Assembly (NCBI GenBank): GCA_001414485.1
Contig: LLEY01000011.1
Coordinates: 434,001-498,000, forward strand
Direction of reading: 5' to 3'
From: Calycina herbarum
Taxonomy: Eukaryota > Ascomycota > Leotiomycetes > Helotiales > Pezizellaceae
Length of the DNA stretch: 64,000 bases
Shown: positions 24,743-36,355 of the stretch, one piece after another
Numbering within the stretch: the stretch's first letter is position 1
Layout of the letters: each line of letters opens with the position of its first letter
Program-made: the position numbers and the translations under genes
Notes under the pieces: generated by a model
The model's database searches: none
Told to the model about the DNA's origin: nothing
What the model saw: only the letters and a program-made list of their open reading frames with translations

Positions 24743-25000
24743 ATTATAGGCTTCTGCGCTGTAATTCAGGCTTTGAGGATAGCGCTCCCCTGTAAGTAGG
24801 AGGCGTCAGGGGCTAGTCAAAGCTAGCAGGCCTCTGTAGCCACTGATTGGACCCTGAAGGATCCACTTTACAGGCATATGATCTAGAGGCCCTCCCACTG
24901 GTATAGAGAACCTCTAAAGGGAGATCAGTTAAGCGATCTAACCATACTTCAGAGCCTTCTGGAAACCTTCAAGGCACTTTACAGAGCATAAGCCTATAAT
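24743..25000. repeat. MITE-like inverted-repeat unit
   Basis: The 22-bp ends at 24743-24764 (ATTATAGGCTTCTGCGCTGTAA) and 24979-25000 are inverted copies matching at 20 of 22 positions. The unit is about 258 bp, has no open frame and sits inside the left part of the composite element. Confidence 0.6.
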
Positions 25001-25035
25001 ACCATAACGAGCCTAGGAACACGGGTCTGTGCGTA

Positions 25036-25403
25036 CAGGGCATTTTGACGATAAATCATTGAATTTATAAAGGAGTATTTAATTTAATTAGGAGTAGACC
25101 ACCCATGGCGTTTTACTAATACATTAACCTAATACTCCTGCTTTAAAATCAACTTATTAATCCAATTCTGGGGTATAGTATCCCATTCCTCTGTGACGGC
25201 TTGGCGCATCTCCTCCACAGTCGTAGGTTAGTGTTGACGTCTATGAAGTGCTTGTTTAATCCACCGCCAGCACTTCTCTATAGGGTTTATATCTAGTAAC
25301 ATAGAAGAATATAGTATTAAGATAATACTACGCTTTATACGGAATTTGACGCAGTAGTTTATTATTGATTTATGTCTATCGTTAAAATCGCCAAAATGCC
25401 CTA
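25036..25403 (-). mobile_element. internally deleted Tc1/mariner element
   Basis: The terminal repeats CAGGGCATTTTGACGAT (25036-25052) and the complement of 25387-25403 match at 15 of 17 positions. TA dinucleotides flank both ends (25034-25035 and 25404-25405). The 368 bp between them keep only the 3' part of a transposase gene, so the element is non-autonomous. Confidence 0.75.
25129..25371 (-). pseudogene. Tc1/mariner transposase C-terminal fragment
   Basis: The minus strand reads LLDINPIEKCWRWIKQALHR, the DxNPIExxW...K motif that carries the third catalytic acidic residue of Tc1/mariner transposases. After an in-frame TAA (probably from CAA) it continues TVEEMRQAVTEEWDTIP and ends at a TAG (25129-25131). 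The upstream part up to about 25371 stays open, but nothing earlier in the transposase is present. The element is dead. Confidence 0.8.
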
Positions 25404-25450
25404 TACTAGGCTCGTAACTAAAGACCGCGTCCTCCGTACCTTCCGAGTTC

Positions 25451-27278
25451 TCTTTTTTCCCCTCCTGTTCGTCTCTTTTCGGTTTGGCATCTTTTCAAGT
25501 GCAATATTCAAACCTTTTCATTTGCAAATACTCATATTTCCTCGTCAACTCTTGTTTTGTCTGGACCAGAATCGCGGGGAACCAGGGGTTGAACAAATAG
25601 AGTTTTGCCAAACCCATCTCCCGAGCCTGGCGGCTCCTGAATCTAGTCTTGAAGTTGGGTGCGCATTATTTACTATCATCTCCTACAAGTGCCATACACA
25701 AGGTAGGGTCATAATTTTAGTAATAAGGGATGAAATAACGGTAGATAAAGCCATTCTACAGGGCTGAGGCTGTGTACTATGTCGTTGCGGACCTTCCCAT
25801 CCTGTCCTTATGGAACTCTCTTTCTTTTCCTGCTTTTGTTGTTGTAACTTCTTGGCCAGTAGGGTGATCCACCATCCATTATAGCGGAAAGTTCAACCAC
25901 TGGATCTACCAGGAATTGACAATCGGAGTCAACTAACAACGGCAGCCATCGTTCTGTTGAATCAGTCACGGTTTACAGTATCTCTTCGACTCTTTGTTCG
26001 GATCAAACTCACAACGTCATTTGACCTGGGTGACTGGCTTATGGGCCTCGCTCAGGTATGTTCCTCGTCCTGGCAAACACCGTTACATTTCATTAACCGT
26101 TTTCTAGATTATATTTACTCTTTTATGTGTTTTCTTCTTCATGAGTGTGCATTATTCGCTGGGACTTCATAACGCGGATCTATCAATGGAGAATCAGATA
26201 CTAGCTCTGAAAGTTAGTCTAATTCTTATGTCTCACTATGTCCTCCTCTAACACAAGCTAGTATAAAACAATGGCAACTTTTATGAGGGTTTCTGAGGGT
26301 GGGATGATTTAAAGATGGGAATAGATGGGAATAGATGGATGGGAAGGGGCGTCTTTTTTGGGTGTGCATTTTGGGATGGAGTTTTGATGTGTATTGGAGT
26401 TTTAGGGGATACCCTATGTGTAGATTTTGTCTTTCTTTGAAATGGATGGAGATTCTCGAACTTTGGGGTTTGTTGGTTTGGGTTGGCTGTTGTAGGTTGA
26501 TGAGACGAGTGGATTTTTTGGGGGGGAAGGAAGTCAGCACGTGGACAACCCCCAGGTCCTTGGGAATTGGGAGGGAGTGACGTCGGGGTGCCTGGTAGTT
26601 CTTTCTCCTCTGGCTCCATGGTTTTTCGAATGCGAAGGGGCGATCTTGAGGTTTTGGTTTTTGCCGGTTGGATGTTCCTACCTCGTTGGGAAGAAGAAAC
26701 TAGCAAGCAACTCCGCCCGTCTTTCAACGAGAAGGAGCAAGCGTACTTGGGAGAGATTCGGAGATTACCTAGGTAGGTGGATATGGGCAACCTTTTATGC
26801 AAACCTCTGATCGCTTTTCTAACCGGGCTGTTTGGTGACTTTCTAGGGCTTTTTAGGGAGGGAGGGGGAATGTTTATATTTAGAAGAATCCATCAACTTG
26901 GGGATTGGAAAACATTGATCTCGGTTCGGGGGATTTTTTGCTGTCGGGTCTGGAAACCTGTGCTTGGGTTTATTCTTCCGCGACGCTACGCGTGTACATA
27001 TTAAGCATCTTCGTAACGCCTCGCATTTTAGTTAACGCTTATTCCATGAGTAGATACATTGAATCTATCCTCTCAAAAAATTTACCTCATCATAAATCAC
27101 CCACCACGTGACCCCCATTCGGACTTTACCCACGATGATTCCCGACGGAAACAATCACACACGTCTAAACCCCAACCCCAACAAGCTTCATGAGACTGCA
27201 GCCAGCTAACTCACCCCAAAAATGCCTTGAAGCTGAGCTATCAAATTCTTGCCGCACGATCGATAGCCATTCACCGCC
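25451..27278. other. intergenic region, no assignable gene
   Basis: The longest frames are a low-complexity Pro/Lys frame on the minus strand (26281-26802) and a plus-strand frame at 26567-26776 with protein-like text (SFNEKEQAYLGEIRRLP) that ends near a donor-like GTAGGT. Neither could be assigned. A CACGTG at about 27106 lies upstream of the PPTase start. Confidence 0.45.
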
Positions 27279-28437
27279 ATGTCTTCGACGCCGAACCCCG
27301 GCCCGAAGCCGAAAATCATCCAATGGATTTTAGATACCCGACCCCTATGGCCTGTCCCTCAAATGGAGAAACCGAAAGATCAGGTGCAGGAATTACCGAG
27401 GGTTGTATGTCTATTAAGAATTCATATTTTAATCTCAATTCTTCCCTTTTTAAACTCCTTGTGACCGATGGAAGTTAATGCTAACCCAAAAACAGGCATC
27501 AAGAGCATTCGCCCTCCTAACCGAAGACCAAAAATCCTCAGTGTTGAAATACTATCACCTCCGCGACGCAAAAATGGCCCTCGCCTCAATCCTCCTGAAG
27601 CACCTAGTCGTCCACAAATACTGTTCCATCCCCTGGTCAGATATCCAATTTCAAAAAAGCCCATTGGGGAAACCAATTTATATCTCGCAATATTCTTACG
27701 CCCCCGGTATTGAGTTTAACGTCTCCCATCAAGCTGGGATTGTAAGTCTTATTGCTGTAACTAATGGAGAGGGGCAATTTGAGGTCGGGACGGATGTTGT
27801 TTGTGTTGAGGAGAGGGAGAAGAGGGATGGGGAGATGGTTGATAAGGATGGGTTTTTTGAGTGGGTTGATATGCATTCTGAAGTCTTTGCGGGGAGTGAG
27901 GTTGAGTTTATGAAAACTGGTTCCATTCCACTTGATGAATTAGGGATTTCTGGGACGATTGTTGAGGGTGCTGAGAAGATTCAAAATTGCGAAAGGAGGA
28001 ACGGGAGTTTGCGAGTGAGGATCCGGGAAGGCAACAGCGAAAGAGATGAATCCATCGACTGCGCAAAAATTATCTTAGCTAAGTTGAGGAGGTTCTACGC
28101 AATGTGGTGTCTAAGAGAAACTTACGTCAAAATGACTGGCGAAGCACTACTAGCTCCATGGTTAAAGGAGTTGGAAATCTCGGATTTTAGGATTCCTGCT
28201 GCTTCTGAGGGCGTCCTGGATGAAACATCGCTGGAGGCTGGGGAGGCAGTAAAGGAGTTTAAGATTAGGCTTGAGGGGGAGGAAGTGAAGGGTGTGAAGA
28301 TGGAGTTGTCAGCGCTTGGGAGGGGGTATATGGTTGGTGGGGCGGTGAGAGGCGGTGATGGTGATTTGGAGATAGGGAAGTGGGTAGAGTTGGATTTTGA
28401 GAGGGATGTCTTAGGCGTTGCCGAGGGAAATTCGTGA
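27279..28437 (+). CDS. 4'-phosphopantetheinyl transferase (NpgA/Sfp type)
   Basis: The two exons 27279-27404 and 27496-28437 give 355 aa; the 91-bp intron has donor GTATGT, branch GCTAAC and acceptor ACAG, phase 0. Family motifs are visible: FNVSHQ (116-121), the metal-binding VGTDVV (Asp142) and WCLRETYVKMTGEAL (246-260), equivalent to the W-x-x-KE-A-xxK motif, with Glu250 and Lys254. The enzyme transfers phosphopantetheine from CoA to carrier proteins of fatty acid, polyketide, non-ribosomal peptide and lysine (Lys2) synthesis. Glu250 follows Arg where many homologs have KE. The length is normal for the fungal single broad-range enzyme. A decayed copy of its 3' end lies at 30.4 kb. Confidence 0.92.
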
Positions 28438-28958
28438 AGTTGTGTTGTTGAGCTTAGGTATCTCGGAATTTTGAGGTTATTCTACTTCCTGTTTTCATAT
28501 ACTGCCTTTGATTTTCTTTTCTCGCCATTCCTTTGCAAAATCGGTTTGAAAGTCTCATTTTTCTTATATTCTGCAAGTGCTGTCAAGCGATTATTCAGAT
28601 GATTCCCAATCATTGTTCGCCCAAATACCTCTAACAATAGTTCGAGAATATTTGCGAAGTCTTTCTTTGCTTTGTTACTTGGACTGTTTACCATATATTT
28701 TCTGAGATAATTACTAGGATTGAAGTCAAGATTCTTTCATAAACAGCCACTCAATTCTTTAAGTCATATACTTTTCATTGTAGCTTTTGATAAGGTTTGT
28801 TGCTAAAACAAGATGATGTTCTTCCCAACAGTTTTAATTAGTATGTATATGTATTTGCAGAAGATAGAGTCTGAAGTGCGTTATATTGCCTCCACCACAC
28901 TTTCGATTCAATACACTTACCTCATTATACTACCCCAGATCTTTTTGTAAATTACATA
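28438..28958. other. intergenic spacer
   Basis: The 3' region of the PPTase gene and the promoter of the next gene; no further feature is seen. Confidence 0.5.
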
Positions 28959-29699
28959 ATGTCACCTTATATCAAGCGAACCTATTCCAAGAGAAGGCCT
29001 CGCGCGTCTTCTGCTCTAGATAAACACTCTTGGTGGTCTTCTTCAGAAACCCCTCAGGCCGACACTACCACCCTAGGTGCTCGAGAATTGATCGCTAGCA
29101 GCGGACTAAGCTCTGTCGTGTCTAGAACTCGCAGTTCCACTGTAGGTGACTTATCGTCCCTGCAAAGACTCAACAACGTCAACACAACCCCAAATACAAC
29201 CCCTACCAATGCCAACCCCCAGAGCCAGAGCAATGAGCATACCTTTGCGGTGGGACAAATTATCTTCATGCTAATGGGAACCTTTGATCGGTCGGTTGTG
29301 CCTCTTGAAGAACAGGGGCATCCTTTTGTTGTTACGAGTACACATGGAAAACGTTGTGAAGTTGCGTTTATGAGTTCTTCGAGCCCCAACTCCCAATCGA
29401 GCCCCTTCATGAAAATAGTACCTAAGCAGCAAGGGTCTTTTCAATGGCCCCACGAGCTTTTCTTAGATTCAGAGCGAGATTACTTTGAACGAAAAGACGA
29501 AGACGGAAATAGAAAGGGATCTTTCGTTCATCTGAAATCTAGGTACACTGTGCCGCAGTCAGATCTTGTGCGTTATAACAACTTGGATCTGCACTTGGAG
29601 GATCGGTCTCGTGAGAAGATGATAACTGATATTGCTGCTCTTCCACCGGATCCACTAACTCTGGATAAATGGGAAAGGCTTGGTCCAATTAAGGATTGA
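28959..29699 (+). CDS. diverged family-A-like protein
   Basis: 246 aa in a single exon. Residues 1-95 are Ser/Thr/Asn-rich and basic, probably disordered. The rest has the family layout in diverged form: AVGQIIFMLMG, then GHPFVVTSTHGKRCEVAFM, WPHELFLDSERDYFERKD and SFVHLKSRYTVPQSDLVRY. The ending LPPDPLTLDKWERLG recurs in the pseudogene at 31.8 kb. It has no signal peptide or known domain. It is intact, and the paralogy to the decayed copy downstream supports it as a real gene. Confidence 0.65.
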   Translation: MSPYIKRTYSKRRPRASSALDKHSWWSSSETPQADTTTLGARELIASSGLSSVVSRTRSSTVGDLSSLQRLNNVNTTPNTTPTNANPQSQSNEHTFAVGQIIFMLMGTFDRSVVPLEEQGHPFVVTSTHGKRCEVAFMSSSSPNSQSSPFMKIVPKQQGSFQWPHELFLDSERDYFERKDEDGNRKGSFVHLKSRYTVPQSDLVRYNNLDLHLEDRSREKMITDIAALPPDPLTLDKWERLGPIKD

Positions 29700-31173
29700 G
29701 AAAATTACCTTGAGCACTTTGGCGAGGACACTCGTGCTTCTTAAACCTCAATATGATCAGCTTTAAGTCTGATTTCATGATAGATACTAACCCCTAATTT
29801 AATCATACCCTACAATACAAGTCCTATTTACCTAAATGCACGATCTATCTACTCTTGAGTTACTCGATTTTTCTCTTCACTTCGCTTTAAACACGTTCAT
29901 CTCTGGTATCTATGTACCCCTCATCGTAGGCTGTAAATTTCATGCGATTCAAGGGGAAAGATGCATATATCAGAGAGGGAGGTGCTCGGTAGATCAGCGG
30001 ACTTTTACTTTGGCTATACACCGGTCCTCCAGTAACCATAATAATTTTTACGTAAATTTATTAATAACTTAAACTAGACTATGAACATAGTGTTGCTGCA
30101 ATCAAAACAAAAAGAGGAGGCTGGCGGTGTCCTCGTGAGTATATGCAATGCAATGCACTCACCTAATGGGCGGTGATGTATTTCCCTTTCAAGTTTGCTG
30201 CACGCCCATTTCAATACTGCAACTGCAATTATGCTTCTGATCGGACGCTAAAAACACGAGGAGGGCGTACGTGTGACGTGTTACATGCAGCTCGGTTCCA
30301 TTTGGGATAGTGGTGGAGTTCTTATCTACAGGTTACACAATTTCTGAAATATCACCAGCCTCCATCTTTTTTGTGTGCCTTTCTGAAGCCAGATCCGGTT
30401 ATTGTCTTGCTGCCTATGGTTGGCGGGGTAGTCAGAAGGGATAATGACGATCTGGAGATATGGAGGTGGGGTTGAGGTGGGTTTGAGAAAGGTGTTTTTG
30501 GTTGCGGAGGGAATGTGGCAGTGGTCTAGGAATGGGTGCCGAAGAATCGTCGGAAAACTGAAGTGGCTATTCCTATCCCCTGTTGCTCATCTACTTTGCT
30601 TTCACCGTTCCTTTTCTTAGCACCGTAAAATTTACCATTTCATTGAAAATTCGACTAGAAAACTGATATCGTACTTATATTCTGTCTCAGTTCTTTTGTT
30701 GAGAGCCATGACCGCAACCTATGGTAAAAGACTTCGATCCTTTGATCATTAACTGTGCATCTCTTATTCACACTCTTTCGGCATTTTGGAAGCTGTTCCC
30801 TCGCTGCTGTCTATTATCTTTTATTGTTCATCACCCAATATCAAGTCGTAATTCGAAAATCTTCTATAAATCTGTACGGGGAGTTGCGTTGCATTGTTTT
30901 TTAGTTTCCTGTTTGGGAGTTACCCCTATTTTCTTTGTCTTAGAAGCGAAGGAAATGCAGATTGTAGTAGCAGAGCCCTCACCATTGTACAACTTTTGTA
31001 GGATTTCGATCGTCAGCCTGCAAACAAATCTAAAGTGTAATTATAATTGCATGACAGATTCCAATCCTTTTGAATTCTCATTCTCATCAACCCCGTTCAA
31101 CACCCGTTCCATACACGATCTATTTATACACTGCAATATCTTTTACCCCAACATCGTCAACATTAACTGTAGA
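29700..31173. other. spacer containing a duplicated PPTase fragment
   Basis: The only recognisable content is the decayed PPTase 3' end at 30415-30512. The frame open from 30721 has no support before 31174, where the next pseudogene starts. Confidence 0.5.
30415..30512 (+). pseudogene. decayed copy of the PPTase 3' end
   Basis: About 98 bp align almost without gaps to 28329-28428 near the end of the PPTase gene, with roughly three quarters of bases identical by eye. The original YMVGGAVRGGDGDLEIGKW becomes PMVGGVVRRDNDDLEIWRW, followed by a stop. With the following family-A pseudogene it keeps the order of the original (PPTase end, then family-A-like gene), so a segmental duplication is likely. 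Confidence 0.7.
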
Positions 31174-31816
31174 ATGCCAGTCTCTTTTTTCCGCACTCAC
31201 TCAGTGAGGTCATCTAGACCCCCTGCTACGGGAGTACACTCAGGCAATGGAACTCTGTCGAGATCTCAATCACTTTCGACCAGAAAGCCCGACGTTCGTC
31301 ACAAGTTCTGGCAAGATAAACCACGGAAAGGTGAAATCCGGTACATCCCTTCGGAAAAGATGATTGAAAGTTTCGAAAAAGACCCAGCACTCATTAAACT
31401 AATTGATAAACAGAGAAATAAACTGGATCACTGCGTCTACATATACGAAACCCCGAAGATGGAGATTTCAAGACAAATTTTTTGTTCATGGGCTCGTCCC
31501 CAACCGACCACTGTTTGAAACTCGGTTCTCGGGATGGATAAGTGAAGGGACAACTCTTCCTTGAGAATGAGATGGACTTCTTCAAACGGAAGGACCACAA
31601 AGGAAACACGCAAATTTCACATATTAATCTCAGAGAAAAGTACTGGATGGATGGGCGGGGGCTCCAGCGTTACTGCTTCTCTTACAAAGAGCGTGAGAAT
31701 TATTGTCTTGAAACTGAGTCAATCGTTCGAGTGTCGGAGGCGTGAGAAGGTCTTCCACCGGATCCTTTATCCCGTGATACGTGGCGCGGTTTGAATGGTA
31801 GCCAGCCGGAGAACTA
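31174..31816 (+). pseudogene. broken family-A-like gene
   Basis: From the ATG at 31174 the frame encodes a basic, Ser-rich N-terminus, then GEIRYIPSEKMI and LDHCVYIYE, and stops at 31518. Homology continues in other frames: QLFLENEMDFFKRKDHKGN (compare ELFLDSERDYFERKDEDGN at 29.5 kb) and the ending LPPDPLSRDTW, where 14 bases (CTTCCACCGGATCC) are identical to the 28959 gene. At least two frameshifts separate these blocks. It is a dead paralog of the 28959 gene, in the same order after a PPTase fragment. Confidence 0.75.
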
Positions 31817-32454
31817 AACGAGGTGTTAAAGAATTGCAGATAGTCTACTTTTCTCTAGCGCGATGAAGGGCGATGAAGAACCTCTTTCCCCTCATAATAT
31901 AAAAATTAGTGTATTATCATATCAATACAAGAATTTCCTCTTCAAAAACAGTTTTTCCATGTTGTTATGCCCGCATTGTGATCGAAAAGCTCGGCTGTTC
32001 ATTTCCACTCGTTTTAAAAACAATTGTTGCACAAACTACAAATTCAGTCACCGAGACATTTATGCATATGCCATTGAGCTATAAGCAAGGCAGCATCCAG
32101 GGATTAATTTTGTATTTCAATGCTGTGCTTAGACTTGGCATTGCCGTCAGTCTGTTGTACCAGCTGCTGTTGTACTTGAAATGTAACTTGCCCAAAAGAA
32201 ACATACTCTCCACACCGACACTTGAGAAAGTGATTATGTGATATTTACGAGCACCCCTCTTCTCCCCTTTCTCCCCGAGAAGCATTTCGCATTATTCCAT
32301 GATATTCTCAAAACCTAACGATCTAATTATCAACGTGCCAACTCTGAAATAAACGAGAAACGGGGGAAAGCGATCTTGGAAGGCACCAAAAGGTTGGAAT
32401 TAACGTTTGATCAAAGTCAAAACTCAATTCAGTGATAGTGCTAACTGTTAGAAA
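31817..32454. other. intergenic spacer
   Basis: A+T-rich; no gene is seen. Confidence 0.5.
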
Positions 32455-33294
32455 ATGAAATCAGAAGCCATTAACCTCTTTAAAGAAAGCAACTCGGATT
32501 ATCTTCCTCGAATCACATCTGCAATGGCCGAAAGTTTTCGTGAAACTTTCCTAGAAGAAGAGAGATTCGGTCAACGAAAGATCGGGGGGCAATGGAGACC
32601 AGCGGTAACCAAAGTCTGCGTCGGTGGTATCTTTTGGCTACCAAAAAAGAAGGATATTCCTGAGGGCTTCTTGAAAATCGATCCGAACCTAGTGGAATTA
32701 GAACCAGAGGCATTCGACCATCCCATCTTGGTTCTGGACATCGATTGGGAGCCCGGAAAGACAAGAGAGCACGTTGTTCAGTTCCTCTTCATGACTTCTT
32801 CGGAAAATAAATCTCGTATGCGATTTGCTCCACGACCTCAGCAGCAGCGAGAATTCATCGCGGAGGATTGGATGTCATTCTTTCCCAATGTCCACCTAGA
32901 GGAAGACTTGAATTTCTTTGACAGAAACAAGTACTCTTGCCTTCGCGACGACAAGGTGTATCACATACATTGGGGTGCCCTTCGCTTGTATCAGCATCTC
33001 GGCGACAAACCCCCCATGTCCATATTTCGTATGGAGTATCCATGTTTTGCCCTTCTCGTTCAGTATTTGAGGGTGGTGTTAAAGCGGAAGGATTTGAAGA
33101 TTTCCAACTACTGCGGAACTGATGATCTTGAGTTATCTGGGGCTTGGTATGTGAAGAATATCTTGGATAGCGAGAAATACGGTACGTCCGCATTGGTGGA
33201 GACGGAAGGGGAGGGATGCAAGAAAAGTTGGCAAGTGATGAATGATGATGTGGAGGCGCTGTATAGCGATATTGTGCAACCTCGACGAGCTTAG
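32455..33294 (+). CDS. family-A protein, unknown function
   Basis: 279 aa in a single exon, with an alternative start at Met24 (32524). The signature reads GGQWRPAVTKVCVGGIFWLP, KKKDIP, then FDHPILVLDID and VVQFLFMTSSEN. The middle segment (EEDLNFFDRNKYSCLR then 'IHWGALRLYQHL') corresponds to the paralogs' C-terminal half. It has no signal peptide or membrane segment. The 'LWDIS' block is altered to 'VTKVC', so this copy is diverging. Flanked by two broken paralogs. Confidence 0.68.
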   Translation: MKSEAINLFKESNSDYLPRITSAMAESFRETFLEEERFGQRKIGGQWRPAVTKVCVGGIFWLPKKKDIPEGFLKIDPNLVELEPEAFDHPILVLDIDWEPGKTREHVVQFLFMTSSENKSRMRFAPRPQQQREFIAEDWMSFFPNVHLEEDLNFFDRNKYSCLRDDKVYHIHWGALRLYQHLGDKPPMSIFRMEYPCFALLVQYLRVVLKRKDLKISNYCGTDDLELSGAWYVKNILDSEKYGTSALVETEGEGCKKSWQVMNDDVEALYSDIVQPRRA

Positions 33295-34380
33295 GTTCAT
33301 GCTGTTTGGAGATTCGGGTGGCTTTTGGGTTGATTTGTTTTTGATTCTCATTGCGTTCCCTGCTTTGGGTGTGCTCCTTGGTTGGCTTTCGACTACATGT
33401 TTCTTTCTTTAATCTCTCCATTTGACTTTTGGGCTTTTCATTATACAGTTTTTAATGAGATTTAATGATGTAACTAAGTATAGAATAACAATTTTGCTCA
33501 ACGGCACTTGGTGTAATTCTCGCTTAATTCCCCCCTGCACCCCTTCAATTCTCCATAGAATTAGTTTACTTAAATCGTATCTGCTCAGTAGGGTGACAAG
33601 CCATCATGTTTGATGTGTAAGAGTAAGATACGATCTAATTAAAAGTTATAGGAAGTTGCCTTGCTCTCAACGTGTATTTGTGAAAACGTGACTTGGTGTT
33701 GCGGTGTTACCAATCCACATCATATGAACAGTCCACTTTCGCAACCCCTTCCGCTTCACGCCGAATTTGGATTAGCATAGTATAATTTCAATCTTCTAGT
33801 TCTACCAAATCTCATGAATGATTTGCACGAGGCCACCCCAACCACTTCTGGAAAGACCCATGTTGCAACGTACACCCCCCAAAAAGGTTTATGCCATAGG
33901 CTCTACACACAAAAAGTCACAATATAGTCCTTTACGCCCTCATGGAATTAATGAAATCCTGCCCACGGCTTGCTATAATATCTCATGACTACCTTCGTTC
34001 CAAAGCTTTGAGGGGTTCCATCTACGTAGCATAATTGCTGTTTCGTTGTTCTGTGCACTCTTACAGCAATATGAAGCGTCATTTTCAGACTCCCATTTTG
34101 TGGGGGACTTTTCTTTACCATCTGGCTTGTTTTAGGTATCATATTGAAATAGCATGTTTGGAAACAACAGTGTTCATTATACGTATTTTCTTTCGCCTTT
34201 GCTTATGCTTTAGAGCATAGATGGTGTACCTGAACAGCATGCGATATTATCAATCGTTTATAAAGCTCAAGATCCAACTTACTGTTACACCTCTCGATTT
34301 CTTTCACGAAAACTTCTTTGCACACCAAACTTTAGGTGCAATTCATCCTCTATATTTCCTTCGTTGTATAGACTAGCGAA
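33295..34380. other. intergenic spacer
   Basis: No gene is seen; the 34250-34380 part is probably the promoter of the following family-A copy. Confidence 0.5.
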
Positions 34381-35137
34381 ATGCTCGCATGGTATTACTG
34401 GTCCAAATTGGAAGCCGCACTTCCAAGCGGCCCCAAAGCGTCATGGGAAAAGGACGGTCCATTTTTCGAGAAGGTATTTGGCCAACATACAAATAAGTAC
34501 TACGAGCGAAATCTACGAAGAGCCGCGGGGAGATACCGACCCGCATTATGGGATATCTCCAACGGCTGTATTCTCAGACTGCCACCCAAAGAAGACATAG
34601 TACCCCACTTACTCGAACAAACAAATCTTTCAAACTTGAGACGATGCTTTTAACCACCCAGTATTGGTGATAGATGTCACAGTGAATGGACCAGAAGATG
34701 CAATTGTAGAATTTCTGATTATGACTTCCCACCCACGCGACGATTACCGACACAAATTCTTCCGAATTTTGGAGAAGGATGAACCAGACGAGGGTGGTAT
34801 ACAATGCCTCCATTTAGAGTCGCGAGATGAGAGCGGATATCGTGAATCCTATGTTCAGTTCAACTGCCAGGGCCATAAGATACCATGGGAGGCACTTCGA
34901 TGTTATCACTGGTCTGGAAAGCTCGATGGCTATCGATATCGAATTGATGAAACTTCGTTCAGACTTTTCGCTCAAAAATTAAACCTCAGGGCTTCCCCTT
35001 GGATTGCGACAAACAAGCTTAGAGTGACCTTTGAAGAACGTTATATTTCGGACAATACTGACTCTTCTTTGGTGGACTGGGAGCAGAACTTGATGTTTGG
35101 GAGGACTTGGGATGTAAACTGGGAATGTGTCATCTAA
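34381..35137 (+). pseudogene. family-A gene with one frameshift
   Basis: Frame 1 from the ATG at 34381 reads RYRPALWDISNGCILRLPPK then EDIVPHLLEQTNLSNL. The next part, DAFNHPVLVIDV and onward to the stop at 35135-35137, is in another frame. The shift lies within about 34636-34646 and needs one extra or two missing bases. Comparison with the 36356 copy (EQTPI..ENAFNHPVLVL) favours a two-base loss. The C-terminal half is well kept: PWEALRCYHWSG, YRYRIDETSF and SPWIATNKL. The gene could be freshly dead, or the shift could be a sequencing error. Confidence 0.75.
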
Positions 35138-36355
35138 ATCCCTTCAAATCTCCCCTTGAGTAATAAGCACATTTGCCTTTGCTACACTTTAATGTTATTT
35201 GCATCCTCCCTGACTTTCAGGATCCCATCAATTCTTCACATGTCAACTGAATTTTGCTGTGACGACCCCGTATAAAGAAAGTCATATCCCTTGAGTAGTT
35301 TCATTGGGCCAGCATTAAGGCAATATAGTTTAATGACATAGCCATTTCCACAAAATAAATAAATATTCACAACACCCTCCACAAGATTTAGGGATCTTGG
35401 AATTGAGACCCTCTGAATACTGGCATTTAACAGATGAATGTTGTTGGCAAATTGCTTCAACTTATTTTTTTGACACGAATGAATACAAGGTTTCTGGGGG
35501 CACCCAAATAATGCCATATTCAGTATCAAAGGGCTTCAAAAATAATTAGTGTTTTATGAGCCTTGACCTTCTGTAAATGGACACTCCAGGCTGATACAAG
35601 TAATGAAAGAACTTGTCATGAGCTGTGCTCCCTAATTTTGTTGGGTGAAGAACGTCAAAATAAATATGCATGGGCGTACTTTGAAACTTCAAATAAAAAA
35701 AGCCCAAAGGAGTACGATTACTCATCCCATGAATTTATTAGCAATGTTTGACAAGTCATGGGTATTGATGAAAGGATTGGTGAGTTTCCAAAAAATCTGA
35801 CATTCACAGCCTGATTCATTTCTCATTTGTTATTTTCTACCATGCGCAGTGTTTCATAATTGCTCTCCAGACGACTTAACAAAGTTTCTTTCTTGAAATT
35901 AAACTCGGACTTCTCAACAAGCCCTGCGGGGTCTCGTTGGCACAATTGAACGCTTACTTGAAAAAACAAAATTGTGCAGCGTGGCAGAGGAGGCATTGTT
36001 GTTCAAGTTTCAAGGGTTCCGAGAACAAAGGGCTGGTAGTCTACAAAAGTGTGTTCCTATTCAACGACCTTGGCAGTTTCAGTTCTAAAATAGCGTCTTC
36101 TTCGTTGGGGGCGTTTGAGAAGGGAATTTGTGCTCATAAACAAGAATTTACAGCTAATTTAAAGGCACAGCAAGAGGCAACAAATGCACTTGCTTTGAAG
36201 TTCATATTCATATTTTTTAGAATCTCTCAGCAATAACACACAGTTCAAAATTGGAAATTTCAGTCTCAACCTCTAGCCAATATTTCGCCCCAGCACCCGA
36301 AACCAGCTTTCATTTTTTCCCTGACAGAGACATTACCGTTCGTAAAATTTTCAGT
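35138..36355. other. intergenic spacer
   Basis: No gene I can support. A 99-codon frame at 35937-36236 begins without ATG and shows no family signature. Confidence 0.45.

Larger units (their letters stand above)
24706..25450. mobile_element. nested DNA-transposon relic with outer inverted repeats
   Basis: A perfect 14-bp inverted repeat CGGAGGACGCGGTC (24717-24730) and its complement (25423-25436) are each flanked on the outside by TA, as expected for a Tc1/mariner TA target duplication. A further 7 bp (GAACTCG at 24706-24712 and its complement at 25444-25450) are also inverted. Inside lie two further inverted-repeat units (24743-25000 and 25036-25403). This is best explained by insertion of small elements into one another. 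No complete transposase remains. Confidence 0.65.

Noticed and set aside
26281..26802. 173-codon minus-strand Pro/Lys/Ser frame
   Set aside because: Low complexity mirrors the G/T-rich plus strand; no domain or conserved start.
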